Source: Magicicada septendecula (Eukaryota > Arthropoda > Insecta > Hemiptera > Cicadidae). Taken from it: DNA of 64,000 nt. Within the stretch, counting starts at the first letter, position 1, and each line of letters opens with the position of its first letter. The notes under the pieces are model-generated. The model was not told the origin of the DNA and ran no database searches. It saw nothing but the letters and a program-made list of their open reading frames with translations. Where the stretch lies: the NCBI GenBank assembly GCA_034769895.1, contig CM068367.1, positions 90,792,399-90,856,398 on the forward strand, in the 5' to 3' direction. The position numbers and the translations under genes are program-made. Below are positions 1 through 9,877 of this stretch, piece after piece.

Positions 1-541
1 AGGCCTATATTTTTTTGTAAAGATCGGTTACGGGGAAAGGGCAGTTTACCTGAAACATTTTTTGTTGTAACAAGAGTAAAGTACTTAATTTTGATAAATA
101 AAGTATCCTGATAAGAAGATCTTAATAATCCACTGTAGAAACATAGATGAAATATCTATAAATGAAGAGGCTAGTTGAACGGGCTGGAGGTAATTTTCTA
201 TAAATGAAAATTATAGTTGAATGGGGAGGGGATATTTATATGTGTACTACGTTATCGGCAACCAAGTAGTAGTTTGTTGTTAAAATTCCTTCCCGGGTTG
301 TTTGGGGCCGTAGTCCAATGTTTTCTGCAAAACCAGATGTTTCCGCAGTGCCGACAACTGCCATCATCAGTGAAAATCGAGTACGATAACGTGTGGTGGT
401 ATACGTTAGTGACCACAGTGCTGTGGTTAAGGCTGAAGCAATAAGTGGAAAGAAGTAGTTTCTATGGAAACATTTCATTTTGTAAATGATTTTAAATATT
501 AATCTTAGAACATGGAAGTCATATATGGTTCTCCATACCGA
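1..541 (-). repeat. Element X, copy 1 (antisense, 3' side cut by window edge)
   Basis: Reverse complement of the unit seen at 27688, 28967 and 61104. Its 5' terminus reads on the minus strand from about 541 (hairpin GGTATGG-AGAA-CCATAC), followed by CTTCCATG and a block containing the perfect palindrome CCACAGTACTGTGG. Positions 1-80 hold the first unit of the tandem array found in the other copies (its GGTAAACTACCC-type motif is degenerate here) and continue past the window start. It contains a hammerhead-like motif (332-373). Short reading frames in it are not conserved between copies, so it is annotated as non-coding. Confidence 0.75.
332..373 (-). ncRNA. Hammerhead-like ribozyme motif in element X copy 1
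   Basis: On the minus strand the order is CTGATGA (364-370), an extra T, a stem II pairing GCAGT with ACTGC, then GAAAC (339-343) and the candidate cleavage-site region followed by TGG. The closing stem II position is mismatched here (ACTGCG rather than ACTGCC as in the 29139 copy). Stem I is weak (TCA with TGG plus a wobble). Family knowledge: minimal hammerheads occur in Penelope-like elements. That this copy cleaves is not claimed. Confidence 0.45.
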
Positions 542-838
542 TATTTATGTCTTAATAATATTGGCTCCTTTTCTACCATTCTATGAATCTAAGCAACATA
601 CACGGTAAGCTGTGTATGTGAGCTGTTAGATGGCATTGTGGCTAATTGGGTTTAATAACATTTAATTAATCAGTGTTTTCTGTGTAATGAAATTGTTTAA
701 TTATTGTAACTCACTTTTAAACTATTAAATTAGTAACTCACTTTAGGAAAATCTAGAGATACATAAATGCAATTTTACTAAGTCAATCTAATTAAAAAAC
801 TATGATAATTAAAAATATTATATATATATATATACATA
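542..838. other. AT-rich intergenic DNA, no gene seen
   Basis: AT-rich sequence ending in a short (AT)n run at about 819-834, next to the Tigger insertion. Nothing coding or structured was recognised. Confidence 0.6.
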
Positions 839-862
839 CAGTAGAACCTCGTTATAACGGAC
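839..862 (+). repeat. Left terminal inverted repeat of Tigger element
   Basis: CAGTAGAACCTCGTTATAAC and the next four bases; the reverse complement is at 3150-3173 with a few mismatches. Confidence 0.85.
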
Positions 863-1228
863 CTCGTTACTACGGACGTCTTTTACGTTGTACCCCCACC
901 CCCTAGTAACTAAGTCAATGCACCGGAATGACTCACGTCCACCTGCCAGTACCGAATGACAGTTTTCAGATACAAACACCCTAGTCAGGTATAAATCGTT
1001 GAAAGTTAAAACCCAACCCCAATCCACCATTGAATTAACTGGTTTGAGAATTAACTGTTGAGATAATAACAACAAATACAGGAAACTGTTTGTTTGAATG
1101 GTAAGGGAAAGGGAGTTCAAAACCTTAGCCAGGTATATTTTCACTCCCACCCCTACTGGTCAGTATTGTTCAGTTGTTTGTCGCGCACAGTCATACGTCC
1201 TGCCTATAACTTTTTTTAATTTATTCAA

Positions 1229-2932
1229 ATGATGTCGTTAAGTAAGCCAAATGTAGGACAGAAACGGAAGCGTAAGGCGCTCAGTCTTCAAGATAAACTT
1301 TCCATTATAGAAAAATTAGAAAAAGGAGCGTCTGTTTCTAGCATTTGTCGTGAGTATGAAATCGCAAAATAAACCATATCGGACATTTAAAAATCAAAAA
1401 ATGACATTCGTAACTTTGTTCTCAAGTTCAATGTAGAAGAGGAGAAGAGTGCAGCTAAGCGTATGCGGCCTTCTATGGCAACACTGGATGATGCAGTCTA
1501 CAAGTGGTTCTCTCAGCTTCGTTCATGTGGAATGGCTGTTAGTTAGAGGAATTGAAATTCAAGCGGCTGCCGAAAGACTCTCCAAACAGATGGGACTTGA
1601 AACAGTTTAAAGCGAGCTCTGGTTGGCTATTTAGGTTTCGTTGATGTCACAACATTTCAAAAAAGAAGATTAGTGGGGAAATTCTTGGCGCAGACTTTGA
1701 AGCTGTTGAGCCTTTTATAAATGAATTAGACAATTTGATTAAAAAAGAAGGTGATCAATTGAGCCAAATTTATAACTTTGATGAGACAGGTTTGTTTTGG
1801 AGAATTCTACATGACAATACACAAGCTTCAAAAGCCGAAAAAACTACGCCTGGTAGAAAAGTCAGCAAGGAGCGTGTGTCAGTTTTGTTGTGTGCAAATG
1901 CAGACGGCACTCATATGCTTAAACCTGCTATCGTTGGTAAAAGCAAAAAACCAAGAGCACTTAAAAATGTGATGGACAATTTACCAGTTCACTATTATAG
2001 TTCCCGAAATGCGTAGTTTACAACTGAAATAACAAGTGATTGGTTTCATAAGAAAGCTGTGCCAGCAATTATAAACCACCAAATTGAAATTTTGAACATT
2101 CCAAAAGAAAAAATAAAAGCTTTGGTTCTTTTGGATAACGCACCAACCCACCCTGATATTGACAAACTCTGCAGTCGAGACAAGAAGATAAAGTGTAAGT
2201 TCCTGCCTCCAAACACAACATCCGTGTTTCAGCCCATGGACCAAGGAGTAATTTATACTGCCAAACGGCTGTATAGAAAAAAATTTCTCAGTGAAATCTT
2301 AGAAGTTGATGAGCCATCCGCTGCTGAAGAAGGTAGAAGGAGCCAAAAGACTCTTCAAAACTTGGAAAGCCTACAACATTCGATCTATGATTCACAACTT
2401 TGCTGCTGCTGTAAAAGAAATTAAACCAACTACTTTGGTGAACTCATGGAAAAAACTGTTAAAGAATGAAGAAGCATGTTTAGAAATAGAAAATTGTGAG
2501 ACAGAAGATTTCCGTGAAACTTTGCAAAGAGGAGGGGAGGAAGAAGTTTTATTGGAAGATGTGGAGACCTGGCTTGAAGAAGATGAAGATGACCGTGGAT
2601 TCCACTTGTTGATGGAAGAGGAGATTGTTGGCAGTGTCACTGAGAAAGAAGACTCTTCGGAGGACGAGGAGGAAGACAATACTCAGGCAACAATAAAAGT
2701 GAGTTAAGTGAAAGATCATTTAAATTTTGTCATTGAATATGTTGAACAATCAAAAATCAAAAATGTGTTTGCTTACTATGAACACTTGCAGCGTCTTCTT
2801 CAGTTACTGACCAACGAAATAAATAACAAACAACCACAACAAAAAATCAATACTTTTTTCAAACCAGTTAATGTTAGTAGTAATAACCTAATGAATAATA
2901 ATGAACCAGGCCCTTCTTGTTCAAGAGAATAA
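1229..2932 (+). pseudogene. Tigger/jerky-like pogo transposase, multiply broken
   Basis: The transposase would bind the inverted termini and cut and paste the element in the nucleus. Translation from ATG 1229 gives a basic N-terminus and a CENP-B-type helix-turn-helix (residues roughly 15-45: LSLQDKLSIIEKLEKGASV). A stop interrupts it near 1369, with further stops and frameshifts between 1395 and 1735. The catalytic core is still legible in pieces. Frame 1735-2016 has NFDETGLFW (first Asp). Frame 2059-2424 has LLDNAPTHP (second Asp) and PPNTTSVFQPMDQGVI (third Asp region). Frames 2306-2707 and 2708-2932 give an acidic C-terminus. Each block is typical of the pogo/Tigger family. The element is certainly inactive. 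The exact number of lesions depends on alignment to a consensus, which I could not do. Confidence 0.88.
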
Positions 2933-3149
2933 AACAATAGAATGTATATAAAGTTTCAATTCTGGTCTATAATGTAAATATGAACAGTATGATCTCATTT
3001 GTCATGTATGCTATGTAAAATTATGTCAAGTAAAAATAAACATGTTTTATACTAATTTAACGAGTTTTATTAACGTAAATACGACCTAACAAGTCTTATT
3101 TGTTATATAACGGACTTTCATTACAACAGACAACCTTTAGCCCCAATTG

Positions 3150-3171
3150 GTCAGTTATAATGAGGTTCTAC

Positions 3172-3173
<2 letters not shown>
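3150..3173 (-). repeat. Right terminal inverted repeat of Tigger element
   Basis: Reads TGAGGTTCTACTG at its outer end, the reverse complement of the 839 terminus. Confidence 0.83.

Positions 3174-3176
<3 letters not shown>

Positions 3177-3207
<31 letters not shown>
3177..3207. repeat. (TA)n microsatellite
   Basis: About 30 bp of alternating TA directly between the Tigger right end and the PLE-1 3' end. PLE ends in this window repeatedly sit beside TA tracts (also 27413-27458 and 63249-63272). Confidence 0.9.
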
Positions 3208-3211
<4 letters not shown>

Positions 3212-3240
3212 TTCACTATGAACTTACTTTGATTTTATTT

Positions 3241-3280
3241 CCCCAAACGTTTCAACGTGGTATACGTTTTCTTCAGTGGG
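3241..3280 (-). ncRNA. Hammerhead-like ribozyme, PLE-1
   Basis: Minus strand: stem I strand CCCA, core CTGAAGA, one extra A, stem II AACGT/ACGTT with loop ATACC, then GAAA, CGTT, and the second stem I strand TGGG. All Watson-Crick pairs in stems I and II are intact. Stem III is minimal, as in published PLE hammerheads (Cervera and de la Peña). Predicted cleavage is after the last T of CGTT. This is the cleanest PLE-1 motif in the window; the partner copy at 5051-5090 is decayed. Confidence 0.72.
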
Positions 3281-3312
3281 AGTAAATACTGAATGTCTTT
3301 ACAGAGTAACGG

Positions 3313-4310
3313 TTATGGACTGTAGGTATGTGTGGTGGGGGTTGATGGTGGGAGGGAATTGGCGCTGGGGTTCAGATTGTGTGTTTGAATCAGTGTATCG
3401 AAAAGTATGTGTGATCTATAATATAATTGTTCATTTAATATGTTGTTTGGTTGTAGTGCGTGATATCTGTATATTTCAAATTGTTCTGCTGTGTTTAGTT
3501 TTCTACTATTAGGTAAGTAGTGTAGTATTTTCATGTTGTGCTCGATGTTTGTGTAAATGTGGTTTTCATTTTGTAAATGTGTGGCAAATGTGGAATGTAT
3601 GTAGTTTGTGGTGAGGGCTTTTAAATGTTCTGAGAATCTAGAGGAAAAAGATCTTCCCGTCTGGCCCATGTAGAATTGGTGACAATCATTGCAGTTTAAT
3701 TTATAAACTCCTGTTTTCCTGTATGTGTCTGTGTTTTTGTTAGTATTATTTATGTGTTTCCTAATGGTGTTGTTAGTTCTGTAGGCTACTTTATAATTGT
3801 GTTTCCTAAATGTGTTAGCAATTTTGTGTGTATTGGAATTGTAGTATGTAAGTGTGATGTATTTACTGGGTTGTGTGTTGTTGGTTTGATGTGTTTTACT
3901 TTTTGTGTTTAGGATGCGTTTGTGTAGTTTGTTTATTAAATCTGGAGTGTATCCATTTTTGACTGCTATATATTTGATTGTGCTTAATTCTTCTTGGTAG
4001 TCATGTGTGTTTAGGGGTATTGAAGTGAGCCTGTGGAGCATGTAGTTGAAAGCTGCATGTTTGTGTTGAGTTGGGTGGTTGGATGAGTTATGTATGACCA
4101 TGTCTGATGTGGTGGGTTTTCTGTATATTTTGTATGTGTGTGTGTTGTTTGTTTTGGTAATTGTAAGGTCCAAGAAATTTATGCTATTGTTTTGTTCTAA
4201 TTCGAGTGTGAATTTTAATTTATGGTGTAGAGTGTTAATGTATTTGTGGAAATTTTCTATTTGTCTTTTGTTGCCGTTGTAGAGGAGTAAAATGTCATCA
4301 ACATTATATG
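3313..4310 (-). pseudogene. PLE-1 RT C-terminus plus GIY-YIG endonuclease (fragment)
   Basis: The frame is open from about 4310 down to the stop at 3313. Upstream, near 4290, the RT catalytic motif reads NVDDILLLYNG; downstream come FLDLTITKT and KIYRKPTTSDMVIHNSSNHP, the usual PLE RT-thumb segment. A GIY-YIG nuclease follows, with GVYKLNCNDCHQFYMGQTGR and RFSEHLKAL. PLE proteins copy RNA primed at a nick made by this nuclease. The first part of the RT is missing (5' truncation), so there is no real start codon. In the nuclease the Y-I-G is Y-M-G, unlike copy 2 (YIGQTGR). Confidence 0.85.
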
Positions 4311-4423
4311 ACCCTGGCTTAGAAAGAGAGCTCTGAAGCTGTTAAGCTTGGCTTCCCGTAGTTAAACACTACCTTCTCTTCTTCTTCAAGAGCCATCTCC
4401 CCTAGAACTCGAGATAATTATAT

Positions 4424-5018
4424 GTAATATGGAACTACACATAAAACCAACAACACAAAACCCAGTAAATACATCACACTCACATACTATAATTCCAACA
4501 CACACAAAATTGCTAACACATTTAGGAAACATAATTATAAAGTAGCCTACAGAACCAACAACACCATCAGGAAACACATAAATAATACTAACAAGGACAT
4601 TGACACATACAGCAAAACAGGGGTTTATAAATTAAACTGCAATGATTGTCTCCAATTCTACATCGGCCAGACGGGAAGATCTTTTTCCTCTAGATATTCT
4701 GAACATCTAAAAGCCCTCACCACAAACTACATACATTCCACATATGCCACACATTTACAAAACGGAAACCACAGTTACACAAACATAGAGCACAACATGG
4801 AAATACTACACTACTTACCTAAAAGTAGAAAACTAAACACAGCAGAACAATTTGAAATTTACAGATATCACACACTACAACCAAACAACATATTAAATGA
4901 ACAATTACATTACAGATCACACATACTTTTCGATACACTGATATCTACACAAAATTTGAATCCCAGCGCCAATTCCCTCTCACCAGCAACCCCCACCACA
5001 CACACCCACATCCCATAA
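4424..5018 (+). pseudogene. PLE-1 GIY-YIG endonuclease fragment
   Basis: Open from about 4424 to TAA at 5016-5018 with no in-frame stop, but lacking all RT motifs and any proper start. It carries the GIY-YIG core GVYKLNCNDC..FYIGQTGRSFSSRYSEHL at about 4618-4700 and the conserved tail EQFEIYRYHTLQPNNILNEQ. Compared with copy 1 it keeps the canonical YIG, so the nuclease part is better preserved. Without RT it could not move by itself. Confidence 0.8.
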
Positions 5019-5050
5019 CCGTTACTGTACAGACATTCAGTATTTAAAAA

Positions 5051-5090
5051 CCCATTGAGAAAGACGAATACTACATCAAAACGTCTGGGT
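5051..5090 (+). ncRNA. Decayed hammerhead motif, PLE-1 copy 2
   Basis: Equivalent position to 3241-3280. Stem I strands CCCA and TGGG survive, but the core reads TTGAGAA instead of CTGANGA and CAAAA instead of GAAAC. Almost certainly inactive; its value is as a homologue showing which positions vary. Confidence 0.5.
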
Positions 5091-5131
5091 AATCAAAACC
5101 TAAAAGTAAGTTCACAGTGAAAGTGTTAATA

Positions 5132-8120
5132 TATATTTATATAAATATGTTAGTAACTACAAAACTGCACCAAATGTGTAGAATTGTTTAGGTATAAACT
5201 AAACACAATAGAATTGTGTGAGAGTGATATATATATTATAAATAATAAGAAATAATGCATGGACATTTAAGGCCTACTCGCCTGAAAAGTGTATTATTGA
5301 ATTTTGTAAATATTTAGCATTTAAGAAATAATTAATAAGAAGAAATGACTTGAAACATAATCAATAAGTGATATATGTATCATGTGATACAATAAAAGTG
5401 AAAAAACTTATGTTTAAATCAGAAACATTAAAAGTGCATCAACGAAAATCTAAATAGTTTAATCATGAACGAAAACAGTGCTTGTGTTGACTCAAAATAA
5501 AGAGCAAAGTAGCCAAAATAACATGATACTATTAGTTTTCGAATCGGAGGTACATTAAGAAGGTTAGGAGAAATCATAATTATTCAGTCAATTACAAAAG
5601 AACTGATGGCTTCCTTTTTATACTCTCAACCTCAAAAACAGACGCTGAGAAATAAAAATTATTAATTTCTTGTGGCATATGGGGACAAGATTAAACGACT
5701 TTCAGCCAATTAGAGACGCTGATTCCAAGCAGACGCCGGCCAAAGGAGCTAAGCGTGGTTTGAAAAAAAAAACTGGACATCGACGCCAACAGAACGTTCT
5801 CCGCTGATAGTATATTTATAAGAAGGTGCGCGTCCCCCCCCCCCAGTAGACAGATAACTAACCTAACATCATAACCTCCAAAACGTGTGAAGTGTAAATA
5901 GTGCTACTAGACTTAGTGTATTATCATTGCTAGTGTATAATCCCAGCAATGAAAAGTGATAATAAGGGAGTATATTGAATTAACAATATTTAACTGAATT
6001 TTAAATGATTTTGAAAATTTTTGTGTCGATACTACGTTAGTCAAATGCGATCACATGTGACTAACATAACTAATAATTATGAATTAACGTATTATTGAAT
6101 AAAAGTTCTCAATAATATTTTTTTAAATAAAATATTAATTTTAAAAAGAATCAAAATGAAAAACTACTAATTAATTAACACAAATGTATTTGAACATAGA
6201 TTCTGATTTGACTTTAATGATAATGAAAGACAATTCAATTCTTAATAATATTTGAGAACTGTCGATAAAGTTAATGATTAATAAATATGTCATTAACTAA
6301 TATTATGTATAACGATGAGATTTTATGAATTTAATTCAGATATTTCTATCAATTAACTTAGAAAAATTTTCATTCTAACCTACCTGTTGTTGAAATGTAC
6401 ACAATTGATACAGTGCAATGCTTTCAATTCAAGAAAGCATAACTATTTTTAATTGCACTGAAATTATAAATCAGTCATTATATTTTAATTTTTATAACCA
6501 TTAACGGAATTTTATTCCGATATACAGAAATAATAATCGTATTGCACATTCGATACCATAACCTGCAAATTTGAATGCAAGCGTGTCTTGTACAATTGTT
6601 TACAACATAATTGACCTTTTTTCTATTTTATGTAACCACTCTCCACAATACGTCATTATCGTATTTAAGCATTTTTTGTAGTAAGTATCTTGTATACTCA
6701 AAGAACTCACGATTTTATTAATTATAAATAAGAAATCTAACCAAATCATGTTAGAGAATCACAACATAGAAATCAGTGTTACCAGCCCTGAGTTTTAAGA
6801 ATATCTGTAACGATTTTGAATTGTTTTAATGTTTTAAAAAACTTTTTTGAGGGTTTTAAATTGAACTTTAATTGAATTACATTGTTAATACATTACTATT
6901 TAATATATAATCGAGTCAGTCCATTATTTAAAGGTAGACTATAATAACAACACAACAGAGCATTTATTTCACAGATTGGCAGTAAGGCAAGTAAGCAGCC
7001 AAGATTTTGAATAATTTTAAAACAGTCTTATTTACAGATTAACTTTATTTACATAATTTTAACATACAAACAAGTGGTGTAACGGTACAGAATTGTATAA
7101 AAAACAATGTTTGGAATCAAGCGTATTTCCTATGTAGCCAGTGTCCACCTTTTTAGAACCTCGATTTCATCAACTACGTATGCAGTGTTATTACAAAACA
7201 AAACGCCTGTGTTTTGTCTCCGCACTCAAACAGTCCAGACAGATTATGCAACAACATACAGTTTTGTGTCAGCCGTGAATCACGGAAGAAAATAACGTCA
7301 AGTTATGTATTTCACCAGGCAGCAAAATGTTGCCAAACTCTATGCCTGTCTTATAACGCCTTTTAAAAAGCACCAATTGGAGTGCAGACTGGTGATCACG
7401 TGACCAGACTGAACTCCGTGCATTACCGCCTTAGCGCAGTAATGAGTTAGTTCTACTGCAACTCATGGCCGCACGGCTAGCTAATTAAAAACATAAGTGC
7501 TCGAGCAAGTTAACGTCGGCCGACTGCATTACCATATATATGGAAACATTCAATCAAAGCAGTGAAAATTTAATTAAAAACAGTAAACTCAGTATAAACA
7601 GTTGCATGAGTGCGATCGAACCAAGGAAGCGGTCAACACAAGACAGTGCAACAAACCACAGGGACACACACGGCGGACGGGTAACTAACAACCCTAAATA
7701 TGCACATTAAAATCAGTTTAAAATGAAGGTTGATAGTTTATTTTAAAAGAAAAAGTTTACATGTAAACCTCAACAATCGAGACCTCTAAGGGAAAGGGGC
7801 TTTTATAAAAGAAAATATCAAGGGTAAAAGACAAATTACGTACTGATTCATTTAAAAATAAATAATTTGTCATAGGTTAGTTTAATAAGAAAGGTTTCAT
7901 TTGTTAATTTGATTGATTTTATGTTATTTGTTGCTTATTCAATGCATTCCTAATACAACATAATAAACCAGAAGCAATTTGTTTAAATCCAAACTGTGTT
8001 ATTATATTTTTACCGCCCACCTCAAATAACCTTTCTGCAGCTGTTTTCGTCTGTAGGACTCTGGAGAAGTCACCCTAAGGTAAGAGTTCTAATATTGAAG
8101 TCCTAAATTTGAAGTAATAT
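5132..8120. other. AT-rich non-coding region with promoter-like sites
   Basis: No convincing coding sequence. TATTTATAAG at 5812-5821 is followed by a C-rich run (about 5833-5844) and looks like a retroelement promoter. A second TATA-like string, CATATATATGG, lies near 7532. The region directly precedes the duplicated primer binding site at 8133 and 8193, so part of it (limits unknown) is probably the 5' LTR of that element. I could not locate a matching second LTR by eye. Confidence 0.5.
5812..5850 (+). promoter_or_regulatory. TATA-like promoter candidate
   Basis: TATTTATAAGAAGG, about 20 bp upstream of a 12-C run and CAGTAGACAG. This resembles a core promoter of an LTR or other retroelement. 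No transcript evidence is available. Confidence 0.3.
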
Positions 8121-8132
8121 ATATTGTTTCAT

Positions 8133-8150
8133 TGGCCCCGAACTAGGGAC
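8133..8150 (+). promoter_or_regulatory. Degenerate duplicate of the primer binding site
   Basis: TGGCCCCGAACTAGGGAC: one base missing and one added relative to the site 60 bp downstream, and preceded by the same ATATTGTTTCAT leader. The duplication therefore includes the LTR edge and the PBS. Confidence 0.5.
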
Positions 8151-8192
8151 TCGAAGAGTTTATTAATTTGATATAAATTTATATTGTTTCAT

Positions 8193-8210
8193 TGGCGCCC
8201 GAACAGGGAC
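8193..8210 (+). promoter_or_regulatory. tRNA-Lys-type primer binding site of an LTR element
   Basis: TGGCGCCCGAACAGGGAC, an 18-nt match to the complement of the 3' end of a tRNA-Lys, directly after ..TTTCAT. This suggests that a 5' LTR ending in TTCA lies immediately upstream with a 1-nt spacer. About 190 bp of leader follow before the gag-like ATG at 8404. Confidence 0.75.
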
Positions 8211-8403
8211 GGCGAGTGTAATTTTTCATTACATGAGCCAGACCTAATTAAGCTGCAGAACGGGTTATTTGAGAGTGAGGACGTTTTTGTAAACTACATA
8301 AACGTAATGAAAAATTACGAAAAGTAAATTGTAAGAGATTTATAATTGTGTAGGTAGTTTATTGTTTAAAAATTATTTACTTAAATTAGTTACGTTGATA
8401 AAG

Positions 8404-9874
8404 ATGGAAGACGTTAACAAAATAAATCTGACCGGCTCGGTAGTTACGAGTGAGTCAGGAGGTGGCTTAATGCCAACTATGGTTAAAGAAAATGGTTTAA
8501 CTGAATCCGCTGTATGTGAATGATTCGGGGTTGGAGACAACTCCAAGCCGAATAGATGAAATTAATTTAGATAAAAATAATTTGACACAATCTGTAATAA
8601 TAAATAATGCAGAAGCAAAATCCACTCCTGTGGTAACCAAAATAAAAGAGAAAGAGTATTCGATGAATGATATATTCAATTTTATGAGAGCAATGTCCGA
8701 TGATATAAAGCAGAGTGTGAATATTAAGTTAGAAAGTAGCTTTGATGTAGTAAATAGTCTTTTTGATAGTAATGATGAAAAGTTCGATAATAAATTTGAT
8801 AAATTAAGTAGTGATGTAAATGCAAAACTTAATGAATTGAGTAAACTCTTTGATATAAATGAGGGTAAATTAGACTGTAAATTTAATGAACTGAAGAGTG
8901 AAATCAGTAATATAAAGTCACAAAAGAATATTGATGATAAACTAAACAAAATAAATATTAACACAATACAACAGTTAGATAAGCTTGGGAGAAATATTGA
9001 AAACAAGGAAATAGCAGTAAACAAGGTGAGTAATAATGTTAGTTATAACGACGTTAACAAGAGTGATATATTATTGAATGAAAATAACAATGATAAATTG
9101 AGTAATAGTGGTAGTGATATTGAGAGTAGAAATTTAGTTGAGGTTAGAGTATTTAGTGATCGTAATGATTCAGAAAGGGAGTATAGAGATAGTTTAATTG
9201 TTGAGGGTGAATAGGGGGCAAATTTTTCTGGGGTTAAAGGTGAAGCAGAGTTTTTACAAGTTGTTTACGGGGATAAGAGATCCTCAATAGGACATTTGGG
9301 TGACAATGGGTCGGCAAATGATCAAAATAGATTTTTGCGTTTATCTGGTAGGGCCCGATGGTGTTTAAAGAATAAAGTGGTATTGCCCTCTGAGTTGAGT
9401 GAGAATGTGAGATTGGACTGGAAGAGTGATTATGAAGAGCGAGATAGAGTGATAGAGTTGTTCAGATTAAGGAGAGATTATGAAGGATTAGTTAAGGAGT
9501 TAAATAGTGAGAGAATTATGATAAATAATGTAGACTTACCTTGTTCAGTGGTAAACAATGACAATGATTATATTGATGATAAATATGTACCTGTTGGGAG
9601 AAGGAGTGTACTTGTAGTAGCAGATAATTGTGGTAATGATGTAACTTATCTGGGTGTAATAATAAATACTGACGGAGACTTGACAAAGAATACTAATGCG
9701 GACATGCCTTATGATAACATGATAATGGGGGGTAACCCTGAGCATTATTATGATGGTATATTGGAAAAAATAAATTTTTATGGTTACAACACAAAAGTTA
9801 GCCATATGACGTGTATAAATAAAAATGAACAATGTTATGTGAAATCAAGATTAATTTTCGATGATGGTGGTTAG
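8404..9874 (+). pseudogene. gag-like reading frame of a pol-less LTR element
   Basis: Inferred role: structural (gag-like) protein of an LTR retroelement, because it lies about 190 bp after a perfect PBS. The protein itself was not recognised. ATG 8404 opens a short frame that stops at 8519-8521. The next frame (from 8516) continues to 9874, so a single-base shift near 8515 explains the break. An in-frame TAG at 9212-9214 is the only other lesion. The first half is rich in Asn, Asp, Lys and Leu with heptad-like spacing (about 8650-9000), suggesting a coiled coil. The second half (9296-9874) is charged, with RWCLKNKVVLPSEL near its start. No zinc knuckle, protease or RT motif is seen, and nothing pol-like follows. 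It could instead be a domesticated or host gene. Confidence 0.5.
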
Positions 9875-9877
9875 ACA

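Larger units (their letters stand above)
839..3173 (+). mobile_element. Tigger/pogo-type DNA transposon, decayed
   Basis: A 2.3-kb element with inverted termini. The left end begins CAGTAGAACCTCGTTATAAC (839) and the right end is TGAGGTTCTACTG (3161-3173). It sits in TA-rich DNA, as expected for TA-targeting Tc1/mariner/pogo elements. The left flank ends in TA; the right flank reads TG, so one TA of the duplication has probably mutated. It encloses one transposase pseudogene in the same orientation. Repeats of the GTTATAACGG motif occur just inside both ends. Confidence 0.88.
3208..4310 (-). mobile_element. PLE-1 copy 1, 5'-truncated Penelope-like element
   Basis: Minus-strand retroelement fragment: the end of a reverse transcriptase, a GIY-YIG endonuclease domain, then a 3' terminal region with a hammerhead motif (3241-3280) reaching the TA tract. 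The upstream edge near 4310 truncates the RT around its YVDD-type motif. It lies back-to-back with copy 2 (4421-5131); the two are inverted copies of the same family separated by about 110 bp. Confidence 0.85.
4421..5131 (+). mobile_element. PLE-1 copy 2, inverted partner
   Basis: Same family as 3208-4310 but on the plus strand and shorter at its 5' end. It ends in the same 3' terminal sequence (AAGTAAGTTCA..AGTGAAAGT). The pair diverges outward, so both 3' ends face outward: an inverted arrangement commonly described for PLE insertions. The roughly 110 bp between the copies (4311-4420) matches neither. Confidence 0.8.
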
